Virus record (IMG/VR): IMGVR_UViG_3300025108_000253
Coordinates: 1 to 29,905 of that record
Direction: 5' to 3' (one strand)
DNA length: 29,905 nucleotides
Source of the DNA: a virus
Below are positions 20,009 through 28,418 of the stretch, piece by piece. The translations under genes and the position numbers were made by a program. The notes beneath the pieces were generated by a model. The model saw only the letters and a program-made list of their open reading frames with translations, did not search any database and had not been told where the DNA came from. Numbering within the stretch: position 1 is the stretch's first letter; every line of letters starts with the position of its first letter.

Positions 20009-20491
20009 GTGAATGATCCTTACCCGGAGCGCGTGAGTTTGTCGCCAAATAAGGGCGGAAAGATCGCGCCTAAGTTTATCATTCTGCACCATACCGCTGG
20101 CAATTTTTCGGGTTCGGTTTCCTGGTGTCTAAAGTCGCAATCAAAGGTTTCATATCATTACATTATTGATCCCTCGGATGGGTCTCGGGTTCAAATGGTA
20201 TGGGACACAAAGCGGGCCTGGCACGCGGGGAAATCACGGTGGGGTAAATATCGCGGATTGAATGGCTACTCGGTCGGGATCGCGTTTGACCGGGACACAA
20301 ACACGCGGACACCAGGCGATCATGAAATTGATTCGGCGGCGCACAAATGTATTTATCTAATGCGCAAGTTTTCGCTGGGACCAGATTCAATTTTGACTCA
20401 TGCCCAGGTTTCTCCCGGCCGGAAAAATGATGTGAGCAAAGAAACTCACGATTTAGTTTTGGGTCGGGTCGGTGTTCTTTTGAGTGATTGA
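20009..20491 (+). CDS. N-acetylmuramoyl-L-alanine amidase (Amidase_2), endolysin or tail lysin
   Basis: The protein has 160 residues from GTG 20009. The family cuts the amide bond between muramic acid and the peptide in peptidoglycan. Zinc ligands appear as His27 (ILHHTAG), His131 (LTHAQVSPGRKND) and Asp141, ten residues apart as in AmpD-type enzymes. Lys139 and Tyr49 (SYHYII) correspond to residues important in the T7 lysozyme group. The usual glutamate in SIGIE reads SVGIA here, so catalysis may follow the T7-like rather than AmpD mode. No signal peptide is seen, so a holin would be needed if it is the lysis enzyme. It lies just before the tape measure, far from the holin-like gene, so a tail-associated role is also possible. 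Confidence 0.85.
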   Translation: MNDPYPERVSLSPNKGGKIAPKFIILHHTAGNFSGSVSWCLKSQSKVSYHYIIDPSDGSRVQMVWDTKRAWHAGKSRWGKYRGLNGYSVGIAFDRDTNTRTPGDHEIDSAAHKCIYLMRKFSLGPDSILTHAQVSPGRKNDVSKETHDLVLGRVGVLLSD

Positions 20492-20507
20492 CGTTGCGCG
20501 GCGGTGC
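20488..20507 (+). promoter_or_regulatory. TTGACG start element 8
   Basis: TTGACG overlaps the amidase stop codon and lies exactly 20 nt before ATG 20508. The start-proximal part reads GCGGTGC rather than GCGGGGT. Confidence 0.55.
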
Positions 20508-22049
20508 ATGGCAGCTTTGACGTTTAAGGTGGGGGGTGATACTTCCGGTTTGGGCACCGCGACCAATAAAGCAAAAGGAATGCTCAGTGGCTTGGCTAAA
20601 TTTGCAAAAGGCGCGGCTATTGGTGGTATGCTAGCGGGCGCGGCGGCAAGCGCGGTTGCCTTAGTGAAAGGATTTGGGGGATTGCGTGACGCAATTGATT
20701 TAGGCGGTGATCTAAGCGACTTGGCATCTCAAACCGGGATTGCGGTGGGGGAATTGGTAGTGTTGCAGCGGGCTTTGAGGGACAACGGTGCATCCGCGGC
20801 CGACGCTGGGCCTTTGATTAACAAAATGCAAAAAGGGATTGTTGACCTGGGGGCCGGTCTTTCGACACAGGTGAGAGCTTTTGGCCGTCTTGGTTTGAGT
20901 TACGACGAAATCGCCTCGAAAAGCCCGGGCGATCAATTTGAGTTGATCCAAAAACGAATTGCCGCAATGGAAGATCCAACGAAGCGGGCGGGGACTGCGA
21001 TGGAGGTTTTTGGGCGGAGCGGCGCAAAATTGCTCGCGATGTTCGACGATGCGAGCGCGATGGATAAAGCCCGCGTGAGCGTAGGCGGGCAAGCCGAAAT
21101 CTTAGAAAAAAACGCGGCGGAATTGGATCGTTCCAGCGATCTGATGAAAGGGATTGGTGACAAGTTTATGGGCTTTTTTGTCGGGATGGCGCCATTTGTA
21201 AATGCCCTTCTTTTGCCGGTTTTGGAAAACATAAACAAAATTGACCTTGCCGGGTATGGCGCGGCGGTGGGGCGTTTCTTCGCGATGTTTGGTGAAGCTT
21301 TTAAACAAGGGGCGATTCCGACGATGATTAAGGATGGCCTTTTAATTGCCGGAAAAGAATTGATTAATTTTTTGGTAAAAGGGTTTCGGGGTTTGATTGC
21401 TGGTTTGCTCGCGCAGATTTCGGCAATTCCGCGGATGTTTATGGGCATGATTCGGATGATGGCAGATCCCGAGATGTGGTCGGGTGTTGGGAAAATCTTG
21501 ATTGGTTTAGGGAAAAAAATGAGCGTTGCATTTTTGCAAATGATCCCGGAGCGATTGCGAGAAGGGGCAGACGTAGCGACGGCGAGCGATCTAAACTTTT
21601 TCAATCGCAAAGCGGGAGAGGATATCCTGGCCGGGAAAAATCAAATTATGCGCTCGCAAGGTTTTAGCTCTTATATTGAGGCATTAAAAACCTCGGCTGG
21701 AGAAGTTTCTAAGGCTTTTATGGACGAAATGGATGGGAGCGATGTGATTGACGCATCTGGAGAACGGAAAAGGCTGGGGGAGAGTCTTGATAAGCTCCGC
21801 GACGCAGTTGATAAAAATTCCGAAAGCAAAGAAGAAGAAGAGGAAAAAAAAGCTGGCTTGGTTTTGCCTGGGGACGGTGAGGGTTTTGCTACTGGTTTTT
21901 TGAAACCAATTGTTTCGAGTCTTGGAAAGGTTGGGGGCGCGGCTTTGAGCGGAGTTCAGGGGATGACGATGGACCGGGAAAGAAACAAGCTCTTGAATAT
22001 GATCGAGCGAAACACGCGGGAGGGTTTAGGCCCGGCCGTCTATGCGTAA
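20508..22049 (+). CDS. Tape measure protein
   Basis: The protein has 513 residues from ATG 20508. The start (MAALTFKVGGDTSGLGTATN) followed by Gly/Ala-rich hydrophobic stretches (LAKFAKGAAIGGMLAGAAAS) and long helices is typical. Later hydrophobic parts (MGFFVGMAPFVNALLLPVLE, FRGLIAGLLAQISAIPRMFM) could insert in the host membrane during DNA ejection. A 513-residue ruler predicts a short tail, roughly 75-80 nm by the usual 0.15 nm per residue. It follows the chaperone genes as expected. Confidence 0.82.
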   Translation: MAALTFKVGGDTSGLGTATNKAKGMLSGLAKFAKGAAIGGMLAGAAASAVALVKGFGGLRDAIDLGGDLSDLASQTGIAVGELVVLQRALRDNGASAADAGPLINKMQKGIVDLGAGLSTQVRAFGRLGLSYDEIASKSPGDQFELIQKRIAAMEDPTKRAGTAMEVFGRSGAKLLAMFDDASAMDKARVSVGGQAEILEKNAAELDRSSDLMKGIGDKFMGFFVGMAPFVNALLLPVLENINKIDLAGYGAAVGRFFAMFGEAFKQGAIPTMIKDGLLIAGKELINFLVKGFRGLIAGLLAQISAIPRMFMGMIRMMADPEMWSGVGKILIGLGKKMSVAFLQMIPERLREGADVATASDLNFFNRKAGEDILAGKNQIMRSQGFSSYIEALKTSAGEVSKAFMDEMDGSDVIDASGERKRLGESLDKLRDAVDKNSESKEEEEEKKAGLVLPGDGEGFATGFLKPIVSSLGKVGGAALSGVQGMTMDRERNKLLNMIERNTREGLGPAVYA

Positions 22050-22081
22050 GAAGTCTAGTTTTAATTTTTTAATTTGTAAAA

Positions 22082-22819
22082 ATGAGCACATTTCACGGAC
22101 TCGGGCTGGAAAAAAAGTTTGGTCTTAAATTGTCCAGGGACAAAATGGGCCTCTGGTCGGGCACCCAGGTTTATACCTGCTTGCGGTCCGAGTTGGCGAG
22201 AGTTGTTCCGGCCCAGGGGAGTCCCCATGAAGATTTTCCGTTTTTGACAGTAGATCAAATCGAAAGCGTTGAAGGGCTAGAGGGCGGGTTGATGAAAATT
22301 GTCGCGCGATATGCGGGCGCGTTGGGTTTATACGACGAAGATTCCCCCGAAAATATTCCCGAATATAATCTTGAGGTCACGACCAGCGACGAACCATTGG
22401 CAACGCATCCAAAATATGAAGATTTAGACGCAGACGAGCGCGCGGAGGCAGTCGAATTGGCGACAAATCCGCCGATGGAGGACGACAAGGAGACGCTAAA
22501 GGAAATTGACACAAGCGATTGGGCGGACAACAAAATTGAGCTTTACGAAAAAATGAGGAGCGGGGTTGAGGCATTCCGAGATCCAAAGGTGGTTTGGTCA
22601 AAGCGTTGGGTGAGTGAATCTTTACCGGCAAACCTTAACAAGACGGGCGAAATTGACAGTCCCGGGGGAAGTCCCCCGGCTGTGGCGGCGAATCGAAATT
22701 GGCTTTACCTTGGCGCGCGGACCAGGATTCGCGGACTTGTCTACGAAATCGAAGAAAGTTGGGAATTGTCAGGACGCGGAGGATGGGATGATGATTTGTA
22801 TGGACCGGATGCGGAATAA
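22082..22819 (+). CDS. Tail-tip region protein, unknown
   Basis: The protein has 245 residues and is acidic. It sits right after the tape measure, where distal tail proteins lie. Visible parts are GLGLEKKFGLKLSRDKMG, a strongly acidic middle (HPKYEDLDADERAEAVELAT) and a beta C-terminus (NWLYLGARTRIRGLVYEIEE). I see no recognisable distal-tail or hub motif. The leader is AT-rich with no Shine-Dalgarno site. Confidence 0.55.
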   Translation: MSTFHGLGLEKKFGLKLSRDKMGLWSGTQVYTCLRSELARVVPAQGSPHEDFPFLTVDQIESVEGLEGGLMKIVARYAGALGLYDEDSPENIPEYNLEVTTSDEPLATHPKYEDLDADERAEAVELATNPPMEDDKETLKEIDTSDWADNKIELYEKMRSGVEAFRDPKVVWSKRWVSESLPANLNKTGEIDSPGGSPPAVAANRNWLYLGARTRIRGLVYEIEESWELSGRGGWDDDLYGPDAE

Positions 22820-22837
22820 GTTTTTAGTGATTGAAAT

Positions 22838-24025
22838 ATGAAACTACCCCAAAAAGTGCAGCCGGGCGAGCCGGTAAAAGCGGAAGACTTCAATGATCTG
22901 CTGGATTTTGTGAAGTCCTTGGAAATCAAAAGCGGCCCCGGCTATTTGCCTCGGCGCTCACCAGGTGGGACGGCTCTCAACCTTCTCCGAAAAGGTGGAG
23001 GTGGCGGCGACGCGGGTGCGCCGCCAAGTTTTCGGATGCGCTCAGTTCGTCGGGGGACTGGAGATGATTCAGATGTTTTTTACGTCAAAATTGAGGCTGG
23101 TTATGTGACAAACGGAAACCCAAGAGATCCAGGGCCAATTCGGACCTACAATATGGTCTATGTCGAAGGGGTTGGGGAAGAAGGTTCGGATGTCCGTTTG
23201 GATGCTGAAGAAGCGCCTGAAATAGCAATGTCTGCGGGAGAGTTTCTTTATCTAAAAACAGAGTTGGACGATACTGGCCAAGTGAAATCCGATGTTGAGG
23301 TTTATACCTATGTCTCATCGGATGGTGAGCTTGAGGGCACGCACTATATTCCCGAAGCTCCGGAGATGGGAGGAGCAACCGATGGTGAACATTATCGGAA
23401 AATTTTGGAGTTGGAGTCTCTCCCGGTCGATCCCGGGGCGCCTCCAAAGGTCCGCGCGATTCAGTGGTATGAGGGAGATGTTGAGTTGTCTCCGTATGTC
23501 TGGAAAGCGGCTCATCCAAATGGGACCGGTGTTGGGCCTTATCATCAGTATGAGGAGGATGATGGGGTCCACGAATTTAGAAGTCACAAAGAGATTTACG
23601 GGCACCTGGTCGAGTGGGATGGAGAATATCAGATTGAGCACAATTTCGACGCGGAAAATATGGACCCGGGAAGCCTTAACGGAGCGAGCAGTGCGGAGGT
23701 CTATCGTGAGAAAGCGGAGACACAAGCCGAGGGCCTCACAACGAAAGCGGAGTTTCGAAAACTTACGCAGGGAACAGATGACGCGCGGCAGGAAATTTCA
23801 GTTGATCAAATCGGCGACAGAATTGAAATCAAGGGAAATGACGTAGATGACGCGCTGTCGATTAACGATGGCGGCGCCGCCTTAAATTTGTTGGTGCCCG
23901 CGGATGGCTTGGTTAAATCCGTCACAAACCGGATTTCAACTATGGAGCTTGACGTTTGCCAACCTGGCGCGACTTCGGGAGATCCTCCATCAAAGGTCAC
24001 TAAAAAATTCCTAATTTTGACCTAG
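22838..24025 (+). CDS. Structural protein of tail tip or baseplate (probable)
   Basis: The protein has 395 residues. The start MKLPQKVQPGEPVKAEDFND, then LLDFVKS and GPGYLPRRSPGG, has the form pGdp..A.d.N.L.d.. seen in many phage virion proteins by my recollection. The rest is beta-rich and acidic (VFYVKIEAGYVTNGNPRDPG, AGEFLYLKTELDDTGQVKSD), with a glycine run GGGGGDAG as a hinge. Start context TTGAAAT is immediately before ATG 22838. It is likely a tail-tip or fibre-attachment protein, but the function is unproven. Confidence 0.55.
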   Translation: MKLPQKVQPGEPVKAEDFNDLLDFVKSLEIKSGPGYLPRRSPGGTALNLLRKGGGGGDAGAPPSFRMRSVRRGTGDDSDVFYVKIEAGYVTNGNPRDPGPIRTYNMVYVEGVGEEGSDVRLDAEEAPEIAMSAGEFLYLKTELDDTGQVKSDVEVYTYVSSDGELEGTHYIPEAPEMGGATDGEHYRKILELESLPVDPGAPPKVRAIQWYEGDVELSPYVWKAAHPNGTGVGPYHQYEEDDGVHEFRSHKEIYGHLVEWDGEYQIEHNFDAENMDPGSLNGASSAEVYREKAETQAEGLTTKAEFRKLTQGTDDARQEISVDQIGDRIEIKGNDVDDALSINDGGAALNLLVPADGLVKSVTNRISTMELDVCQPGATSGDPPSKVTKKFLILT

Positions 24026-24032
24026 CAGAAAA

Positions 24033-24497
24033 ATGGGAAATTTTTTGATAACGCCAATTTGGCTCCCGACATTTGAAGAAAGAGTTTGTTGTTTATCGGG
24101 AGGAATGACTGGCGTCCGGAGCGAAGGCACATACACAGGTTTCAATGATGACGATCCGGATTTTTGGTGGCAATTTATGATCTGGTCAACGATTAGCAGT
24201 CGGACGGTTGAGTTTGGCATTTGCTGTTCTAAAAATCTTGAGATTGATATTTACTACGATTCATTTGACGCGGATGAATTTGTGGGGGTTTTCAAAATCA
24301 CGGTCCAGGACGCTGACGGGACGCGCGTGATTTTTGATGGAACGCAAGAGGCGCTTCCTTTGTCACCAGGGACTAAATCTTGGACAATCACGGAGGATGT
24401 GCAACCGCGAGCCTGTGGCGTCATCGTCACAATTGAAGGCGCGGTGACTGATACCGATCAGGGTGAGTTTTCGGTCACGGATGTCACTGTGAGTTGA
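24033..24497 (+). CDS. Beta-rich tail protein, unknown
   Basis: The protein has 154 residues, with a likely beta-sandwich pattern (FVGVFKITVQDADGTRVIFD, KSWTITEDVQPRACGVIVTI, GEFSVTDVTVS). The N-terminal part has several Cys and Trp (ERVCCLSGG, DDDPDFWWQFMIW, FGICCSKNLE). It could be a carbohydrate- or fibre-binding module of the tail tip. It starts 7 nt after the preceding gene and ends inside the first TTGACG at 24494. Confidence 0.5.
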   Translation: MGNFLITPIWLPTFEERVCCLSGGMTGVRSEGTYTGFNDDDPDFWWQFMIWSTISSRTVEFGICCSKNLEIDIYYDSFDADEFVGVFKITVQDADGTRVIFDGTQEALPLSPGTKSWTITEDVQPRACGVIVTIEGAVTDTDQGEFSVTDVTVS

Positions 24498-24511
24498 CGC
24501 GGAAAGATCAA

Positions 24512-24531
24512 TTGACGAAGGAGGGCGGGGT
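24512..24531 (+). promoter_or_regulatory. TTGACG start element 9, with extra TTGACG upstream
   Basis: TTGACG is exactly 20 nt before GTG 24532, with GCGGGGT ahead of the start. Another TTGACG at 24494-24499 overlaps the previous stop. GGAGGG lies between, so a Shine-Dalgarno contribution is possible here. Confidence 0.6.
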
Positions 24532-25830
24532 GTGAAGCTTTTTGTCGATCTTGATATCCGGCGTTTTGTTGTCTCTCCCGGGGTTCGGTCTGAGCCGAGA
24601 GGGCTTGAATTCAAAAGAGGAGACGCGGCAAGCGTGGAAATTGTTTTTTGCCGCGGCGCGGAAGAGGTCCAGCTTGAATCCGTTGCGGAAATCATTTGGG
24701 AGGTAAAAAAAGAGGGGGACTATTCGGGAGATCCGATAATCCGGGCGGAAAATATGAGCTACGTTAGCGGCTACTATACCGGCGCGCCCGTTTTTGATGC
24801 CACGGCAATTGATGCCGAGTTTACAAGCGACCAAGAATTTTTCGCGGCGATGATGGAAGTAACCTGGCGCGAGCCTTCGGCGTCGGGTTATACCTCAACA
24901 AATACCGCCCCTCTAAATGTCCACAATGATGTCATTAAAGAGGGCGAAGAATTGCCCGCGCTTTTGCTTGGGGGTGTCCCGGGAACCTCGGCAGAGGCCG
25001 AATTGGTATTTGCCGCAACCTCGGGCGTTCCTGACTCTGGAACTCTCGATCTTGATGGAGATGAGATCCATTTTAGATCAACAAGCGCCGGGGGGTCCGC
25101 TCCATCTGGCGCTTTGATTACATATTCAGCGGGCGGAAGTGTTGGTGATTTTTTGCCCGCGCTTGCCGACGTAATAAACACCGGGATCACGTCCGTCTCA
25201 GGTTTTACGGTAACGGGCAGCCCTTCGGCTCATGCAAACATTTCCGCGACTACGTCACTGGATAGTTCCCTAAATATCACGCTAAAATTCACGGCGAAAG
25301 TTGCTGGTGTTGCTGGTAATTCTCGGACCTATGATTTTGATGCTTCCGACAATTCCTTAGACCGAAGCGGGACCCTTTCGGGTGGAGTAGATCCGCGCAA
25401 TGTTTTGATTGGTGATTTAGTCACGACATTTGAGCCGGAAACATCGTTGACAAGCGGCGAAAAATCCCAGGCCCGCAATAACATCTCGGCGGCCCCGGAT
25501 AATGTGATTGAGGCAAGTCTTGCCCCTCAAACTCTGACGGACGCGGCGACAATTGTTTACGATATCTCCCAGGGCAAAAATGCGGAGGTGACTTTGACGG
25601 CAAACAGAACTTTAAGTTTTCCCTCAAACCTTTTTGCTGGCGCGTCGGGCGCTCTGGTTGTTGCGCAAGATTCGACCGGCGGGCGCTCCTTGACGCTCGC
25701 ATCTGGTTGGTTTGTTTCCGCGGGAGATGTTGCTGATTTTACGAGCTTAGCGGCAAATGAAAAAATTCAAATCACTTGGTATTGTGTCGATCTTTATAAT
25801 GTGAACGCCACGGTCCTTCTACTGCAATAA
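24532..25830 (+). CDS. Baseplate upper protein-like / receptor-binding scaffold
   Basis: The protein has 432 residues from GTG 24532. The N-terminus (MKLFVDLDIRRFVVSPGVRS, LEFKRGDAASVEIVFCRGAE, EIIWEVKKEGDYSGDPII) has the layout of BppU-type N-domains that anchor receptor-binding proteins. The middle carries repetitive beta stretches (SASGYTSTNTAPLNVHNDVI, TFTSGTLSGG-like turns), and the end (VTLTANRTLSFPSN, GGRSLTLASGWFVSAGD) is typical of fibre tips. It shares one base with the next gene, so the two are probably co-translated. Confidence 0.55.
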   Translation: MKLFVDLDIRRFVVSPGVRSEPRGLEFKRGDAASVEIVFCRGAEEVQLESVAEIIWEVKKEGDYSGDPIIRAENMSYVSGYYTGAPVFDATAIDAEFTSDQEFFAAMMEVTWREPSASGYTSTNTAPLNVHNDVIKEGEELPALLLGGVPGTSAEAELVFAATSGVPDSGTLDLDGDEIHFRSTSAGGSAPSGALITYSAGGSVGDFLPALADVINTGITSVSGFTVTGSPSAHANISATTSLDSSLNITLKFTAKVAGVAGNSRTYDFDASDNSLDRSGTLSGGVDPRNVLIGDLVTTFEPETSLTSGEKSQARNNISAAPDNVIEASLAPQTLTDAATIVYDISQGKNAEVTLTANRTLSFPSNLFAGASGALVVAQDSTGGRSLTLASGWFVSAGDVADFTSLAANEKIQITWYCVDLYNVNATVLLLQ

Positions 25831-27176
25831 TGTCAACGATCCTTCCCGGCTTTTTTCGCCCGCTTGGGTTCGATCCCTTGTCTCTCGAACCTGTTTTGGC
25901 TTTTTCCGCTCAGTCATCCATGCTTGAGGCAGGGGGCGCGGCCGCGGAAAATCTTGATCTGGTCCCTACACTTCAAAACCTGGTATCCGGCGGCGCTAAT
26001 GCTTCGCAGTCAACCGCCTCTAAACAACCCCGCGCACATGTGCCACTCGGTGATGGTCATTTGTATCTTCCCGGAGTCAGCGGAAATTACGCGAGTGTTC
26101 CCGATGCAAACAACCTTGATGGATTTGGTGATTTCGCCTTGGAATTCGTAGGGTCTTCCGAAGACTGGCACGCTGGACTCGCGATGACGTTGATTGGCAA
26201 ATGGAATAGTTCCGGTGGGTATTTTGTCCGGTTACAGGCAAACGGAACTCTGTTTTTTCTTTATAACACCTCGGGCGGGCAGAATTACCACTACTCAACC
26301 GCCGCGCATAACCTCGTGGATGGGGCGAAAGGTGGGATCAGAGTCATTCGGGATGGTTCATCGATTAAGTTTTACGAAAACCTCTTCAGCGGGAATGGGT
26401 GGCAGCAAATAGGGTCGAATGTCTCGGGTAGTGCGACGACGTTGGTAAACGGATCACAAGCCTTGGAGGTTGGAACATACAACGGAGGGAATGCTTACCC
26501 ATTCAACGGGCCAGTCTTATCGACTAAAATATGGAACTCTTCTTCGCCCGACACCGCCTCGCCTGTTTTGGACATTGATTTCTCTGACGGCGATCACAAA
26601 GCCTCGTCGTTCACTTGCTCGACAGGTCAAACCGTTACTGTTCACAGGACAGGTTCTGACCCGGCGACGCTTATAGGCAGAAACGTCCTCCGGTTTGACG
26701 GCTCAAATGATTACATTGGTAACAGTTTAAGCTCAGACCTCAACACAGCACATGCCTTTATCAAATTCGCAGTAAATGGCGACACTTTCTCAAGCACCGC
26801 GCCGACAACGATGGCTTTGTATCGCACAGAGCATTGGCTAACAAACGCAGCGGCGATGTTTATAGGAGTTGGAACAACATCTACAAACGCAAGGACATTT
26901 ATTGGAGCTACTGTGATGCAGCAGTCTGGTAAATGGAACGACGACAACGAAACAATTATCGCGGAAATCAGCATCTCTGACGGGGCGCACTTTTCAAAAG
27001 TAAACAACGCGAATCTTTTGACTGACAGTCGAGCCTATTCACTAAATTCTAATAAGTTTAGAATTGGAGCGGGTTCAACCAGTGGAAATGCTTCAATTGA
27101 CGTTGAGCAAATATACCTGTTCGACTTCGTTCTCTCCTCTGGCGAATCTGCTAAAATGTTTAAACATTTAGAATAA
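25830..27176 (+). CDS. LamG-like tail fibre, probable receptor-binding protein
   Basis: The protein has 448 residues and appears to carry two concanavalin/LamG-type jelly rolls. The first is near residues 80-240 (HLYLPGVSGNYASVPDANNL, FALEFVGSSEDWHAGLAMTL, KWNSSGGYFVRLQANGTLFF, GGIRVIRDGSSIKFYENLFS). The second is near 285-445 (VLRFDGSNDYIGNSL, FRIGAGSTSGNASIDVEQIY). Such domains bind sugars, so this is the best candidate for host recognition. Codon use in the second half is richer in A-ending codons than in the head genes, which suggests exchange of tip domains. Confidence 0.68.
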   Translation: MSTILPGFFRPLGFDPLSLEPVLAFSAQSSMLEAGGAAAENLDLVPTLQNLVSGGANASQSTASKQPRAHVPLGDGHLYLPGVSGNYASVPDANNLDGFGDFALEFVGSSEDWHAGLAMTLIGKWNSSGGYFVRLQANGTLFFLYNTSGGQNYHYSTAAHNLVDGAKGGIRVIRDGSSIKFYENLFSGNGWQQIGSNVSGSATTLVNGSQALEVGTYNGGNAYPFNGPVLSTKIWNSSSPDTASPVLDIDFSDGDHKASSFTCSTGQTVTVHRTGSDPATLIGRNVLRFDGSNDYIGNSLSSDLNTAHAFIKFAVNGDTFSSTAPTTMALYRTEHWLTNAAAMFIGVGTTSTNARTFIGATVMQQSGKWNDDNETIIAEISISDGAHFSKVNNANLLTDSRAYSLNSNKFRIGAGSTSGNASIDVEQIYLFDFVLSSGESAKMFKHLE

Positions 27177-27526
27177 TGAGTGACAAAAATATTTTAGAAA
27201 ATGCCCTCACTGAGCTAGAGCGAGATCAGTTAGACTCAGGTTGGGTTCATTTTGTTTGCACAATCGAATCTTTCCCTAATGTTTCCGATTACGTAAATAA
27301 TTCGCGCGGGTATCCAAACGGGGCAACTGTCAGAGGTCTACCTCTTGAAGATGATTTGATTGTGGCTAATGATGACTCGGGGAGGCTGATGCTTAAACTC
27401 GCCACCTGGCGCGTGAGCGGCGATGATATTTCGGCGCTTCAACCATTCATTGACGATGGGGATATTTCAATTTTGACAAGCGCCGAATTTGCGGCGCTAA
27501 AACCCGAGGAAACACAAAATATTTAA
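27176..27526 (+). CDS. Fibre-associated protein, unknown
   Basis: The protein has 116 residues, starting at the last base of the fibre stop (TAATG). The sequence is mixed (LENALTELERDQLDSGWVHF, NNSRGYPNGATVRGLPLEDD, RLMLKLATWRVSGDDISALQ). Small genes directly after fibre genes are often fibre chaperones or minor tip proteins. I see no motif that decides between these. Confidence 0.5.
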   Translation: MSDKNILENALTELERDQLDSGWVHFVCTIESFPNVSDYVNNSRGYPNGATVRGLPLEDDLIVANDDSGRLMLKLATWRVSGDDISALQPFIDDGDISILTSAEFAALKPEETQNI

Positions 27527-27545
27527 ATTGCGATCTTTTGATAGT

Positions 27546-27565
27546 TTGACGCCATGGGTCGTTGC
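27546..27565 (+). promoter_or_regulatory. TTGACG start element 10
   Basis: TTGACG is exactly 20 nt before ATG 27566; the start-proximal part reads TCGTTGC. It argues for ATG 27566 over the in-frame ATG at 27554. Confidence 0.5.
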
Positions 27566-28066
27566 ATGACGAGAAAACAATTCGAAGGTCAATTTCGCGA
27601 GGTTGTGACGGCTATAGGTGCGGCCTTTGGTGCCTGGGGGGTTTTGTCTGACGAAAAATTAGCGGGCATTGCGGGCCTCCTTGTGAGCGTGGCTGTTTTG
27701 TTGTGGTGCGTCGCAAATAAAGAGAGAGGCGAAATCCTTTCTTCTGTGTTTCGAAAAGTCCTGGCCGCAAGCGGATCTGTTTTGGTCGTATTTGGAATCA
27801 TGGAGCCGGACAAGGTTGAGTTTTTAGCCGGGGCAATTTTGCCGCTAATGTCTTTTTGGGCTAGTTTCAAAAGCAATGGCGAAAAGAGCCGTTTCAATGT
27901 CGGGGGGTTGCCGGTCCTTTTCTTTTTGGGTTTAATTTCACTTGGTCTCCCGTCGTGCGTGGTGTCCTTGGGAGAGGATGGCGATATTAAAGGAGAAATT
28001 GATTGGCAAGCGGTTCGCGGCGGGATCAGTGCCGTGGTGAATGACCCGGTGATTTGGGAAAAGTAA
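27566..28066 (+). CDS. Holin-like membrane protein with C-terminal lipobox-like segment
   Basis: The protein has 166 residues. Four hydrophobic segments lie at about 13-28, 32-50, 65-79 and 84-101, fitting a small holin that would release an endolysin. A fifth hydrophobic stretch (PVLFFLGLISLGLPSCVV, residues 116-133) ends in LPSC at Cys131, like a lipoprotein signal. It is followed by an acidic soluble tail (GEDGDIKGEIDWQAVRGGIS). The Pro at -2 is unusual for a lipobox. It may be one protein, or a second product may start internally at TTG for Leu115. It lies directly before the spanin-like gene. Confidence 0.6.
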   Translation: MTRKQFEGQFREVVTAIGAAFGAWGVLSDEKLAGIAGLLVSVAVLLWCVANKERGEILSSVFRKVLAASGSVLVVFGIMEPDKVEFLAGAILPLMSFWASFKSNGEKSRFNVGGLPVLFFLGLISLGLPSCVVSLGEDGDIKGEIDWQAVRGGISAVVNDPVIWEK

Positions 28067-28079
28067 GACGTTTTTTAGA

Positions 28080-28418
28080 ATGCTAGGAAATTTTTTCGCG
28101 CAGGGTGAGCCAATGACTTTGGTCCAAGCTCTTTTGGCGGCAATGGTTTTTCTGGTGAGCATTTTGGCGGGCGCCTGGAAAATCATCCACGGTTATCAGA
28201 GCGAGGTGAAACGTCGCAGTGACAAAATGGAAATAAAACTTGAGGAGAATTATTCCGAAACTTCGACGCTCCGCGCGGAGGTGGCGGGCCTCCAGGGGAG
28301 AATTGGAATATCTGAAGAGTTATCTCCGACGCTCTCGCGAATAGATCGCAACGTCGGGAGGGTTTTGGAGACGCTTAATGGAAAAGGATCTTTTGAGCCA
28401 GGCGAGGGTGAGAAATGA
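28080..28418 (+). CDS. Single-pass membrane coiled-coil protein, i-spanin-like
   Basis: The protein has 112 residues from ATG 28080; Met at 28113 is an alternative start. One N-terminal membrane segment (LVQALLAAMVFLVSILAGAW) is followed by a basic helix (SEVKRRSDKMEIKLEENYSE) and a coiled coil (TLRAEVAGLQGRIGISEELS). That topology fits inner-membrane spanins of Rz type. A matching outer-membrane lipoprotein partner could be the tail of the preceding gene. The role is inferred from topology and its place after the holin-like gene. Confidence 0.55.
   Translation: MLGNFFAQGEPMTLVQALLAAMVFLVSILAGAWKIIHGYQSEVKRRSDKMEIKLEENYSETSTLRAEVAGLQGRIGISEELSPTLSRIDRNVGRVLETLNGKGSFEPGEGEK

Noticed and set aside
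20933-21610. Minus-strand frame of 225 residues opposite the tape measure
   Set aside because: It is a shadow of the tape measure gene, with no start context or neighbour on that strand.
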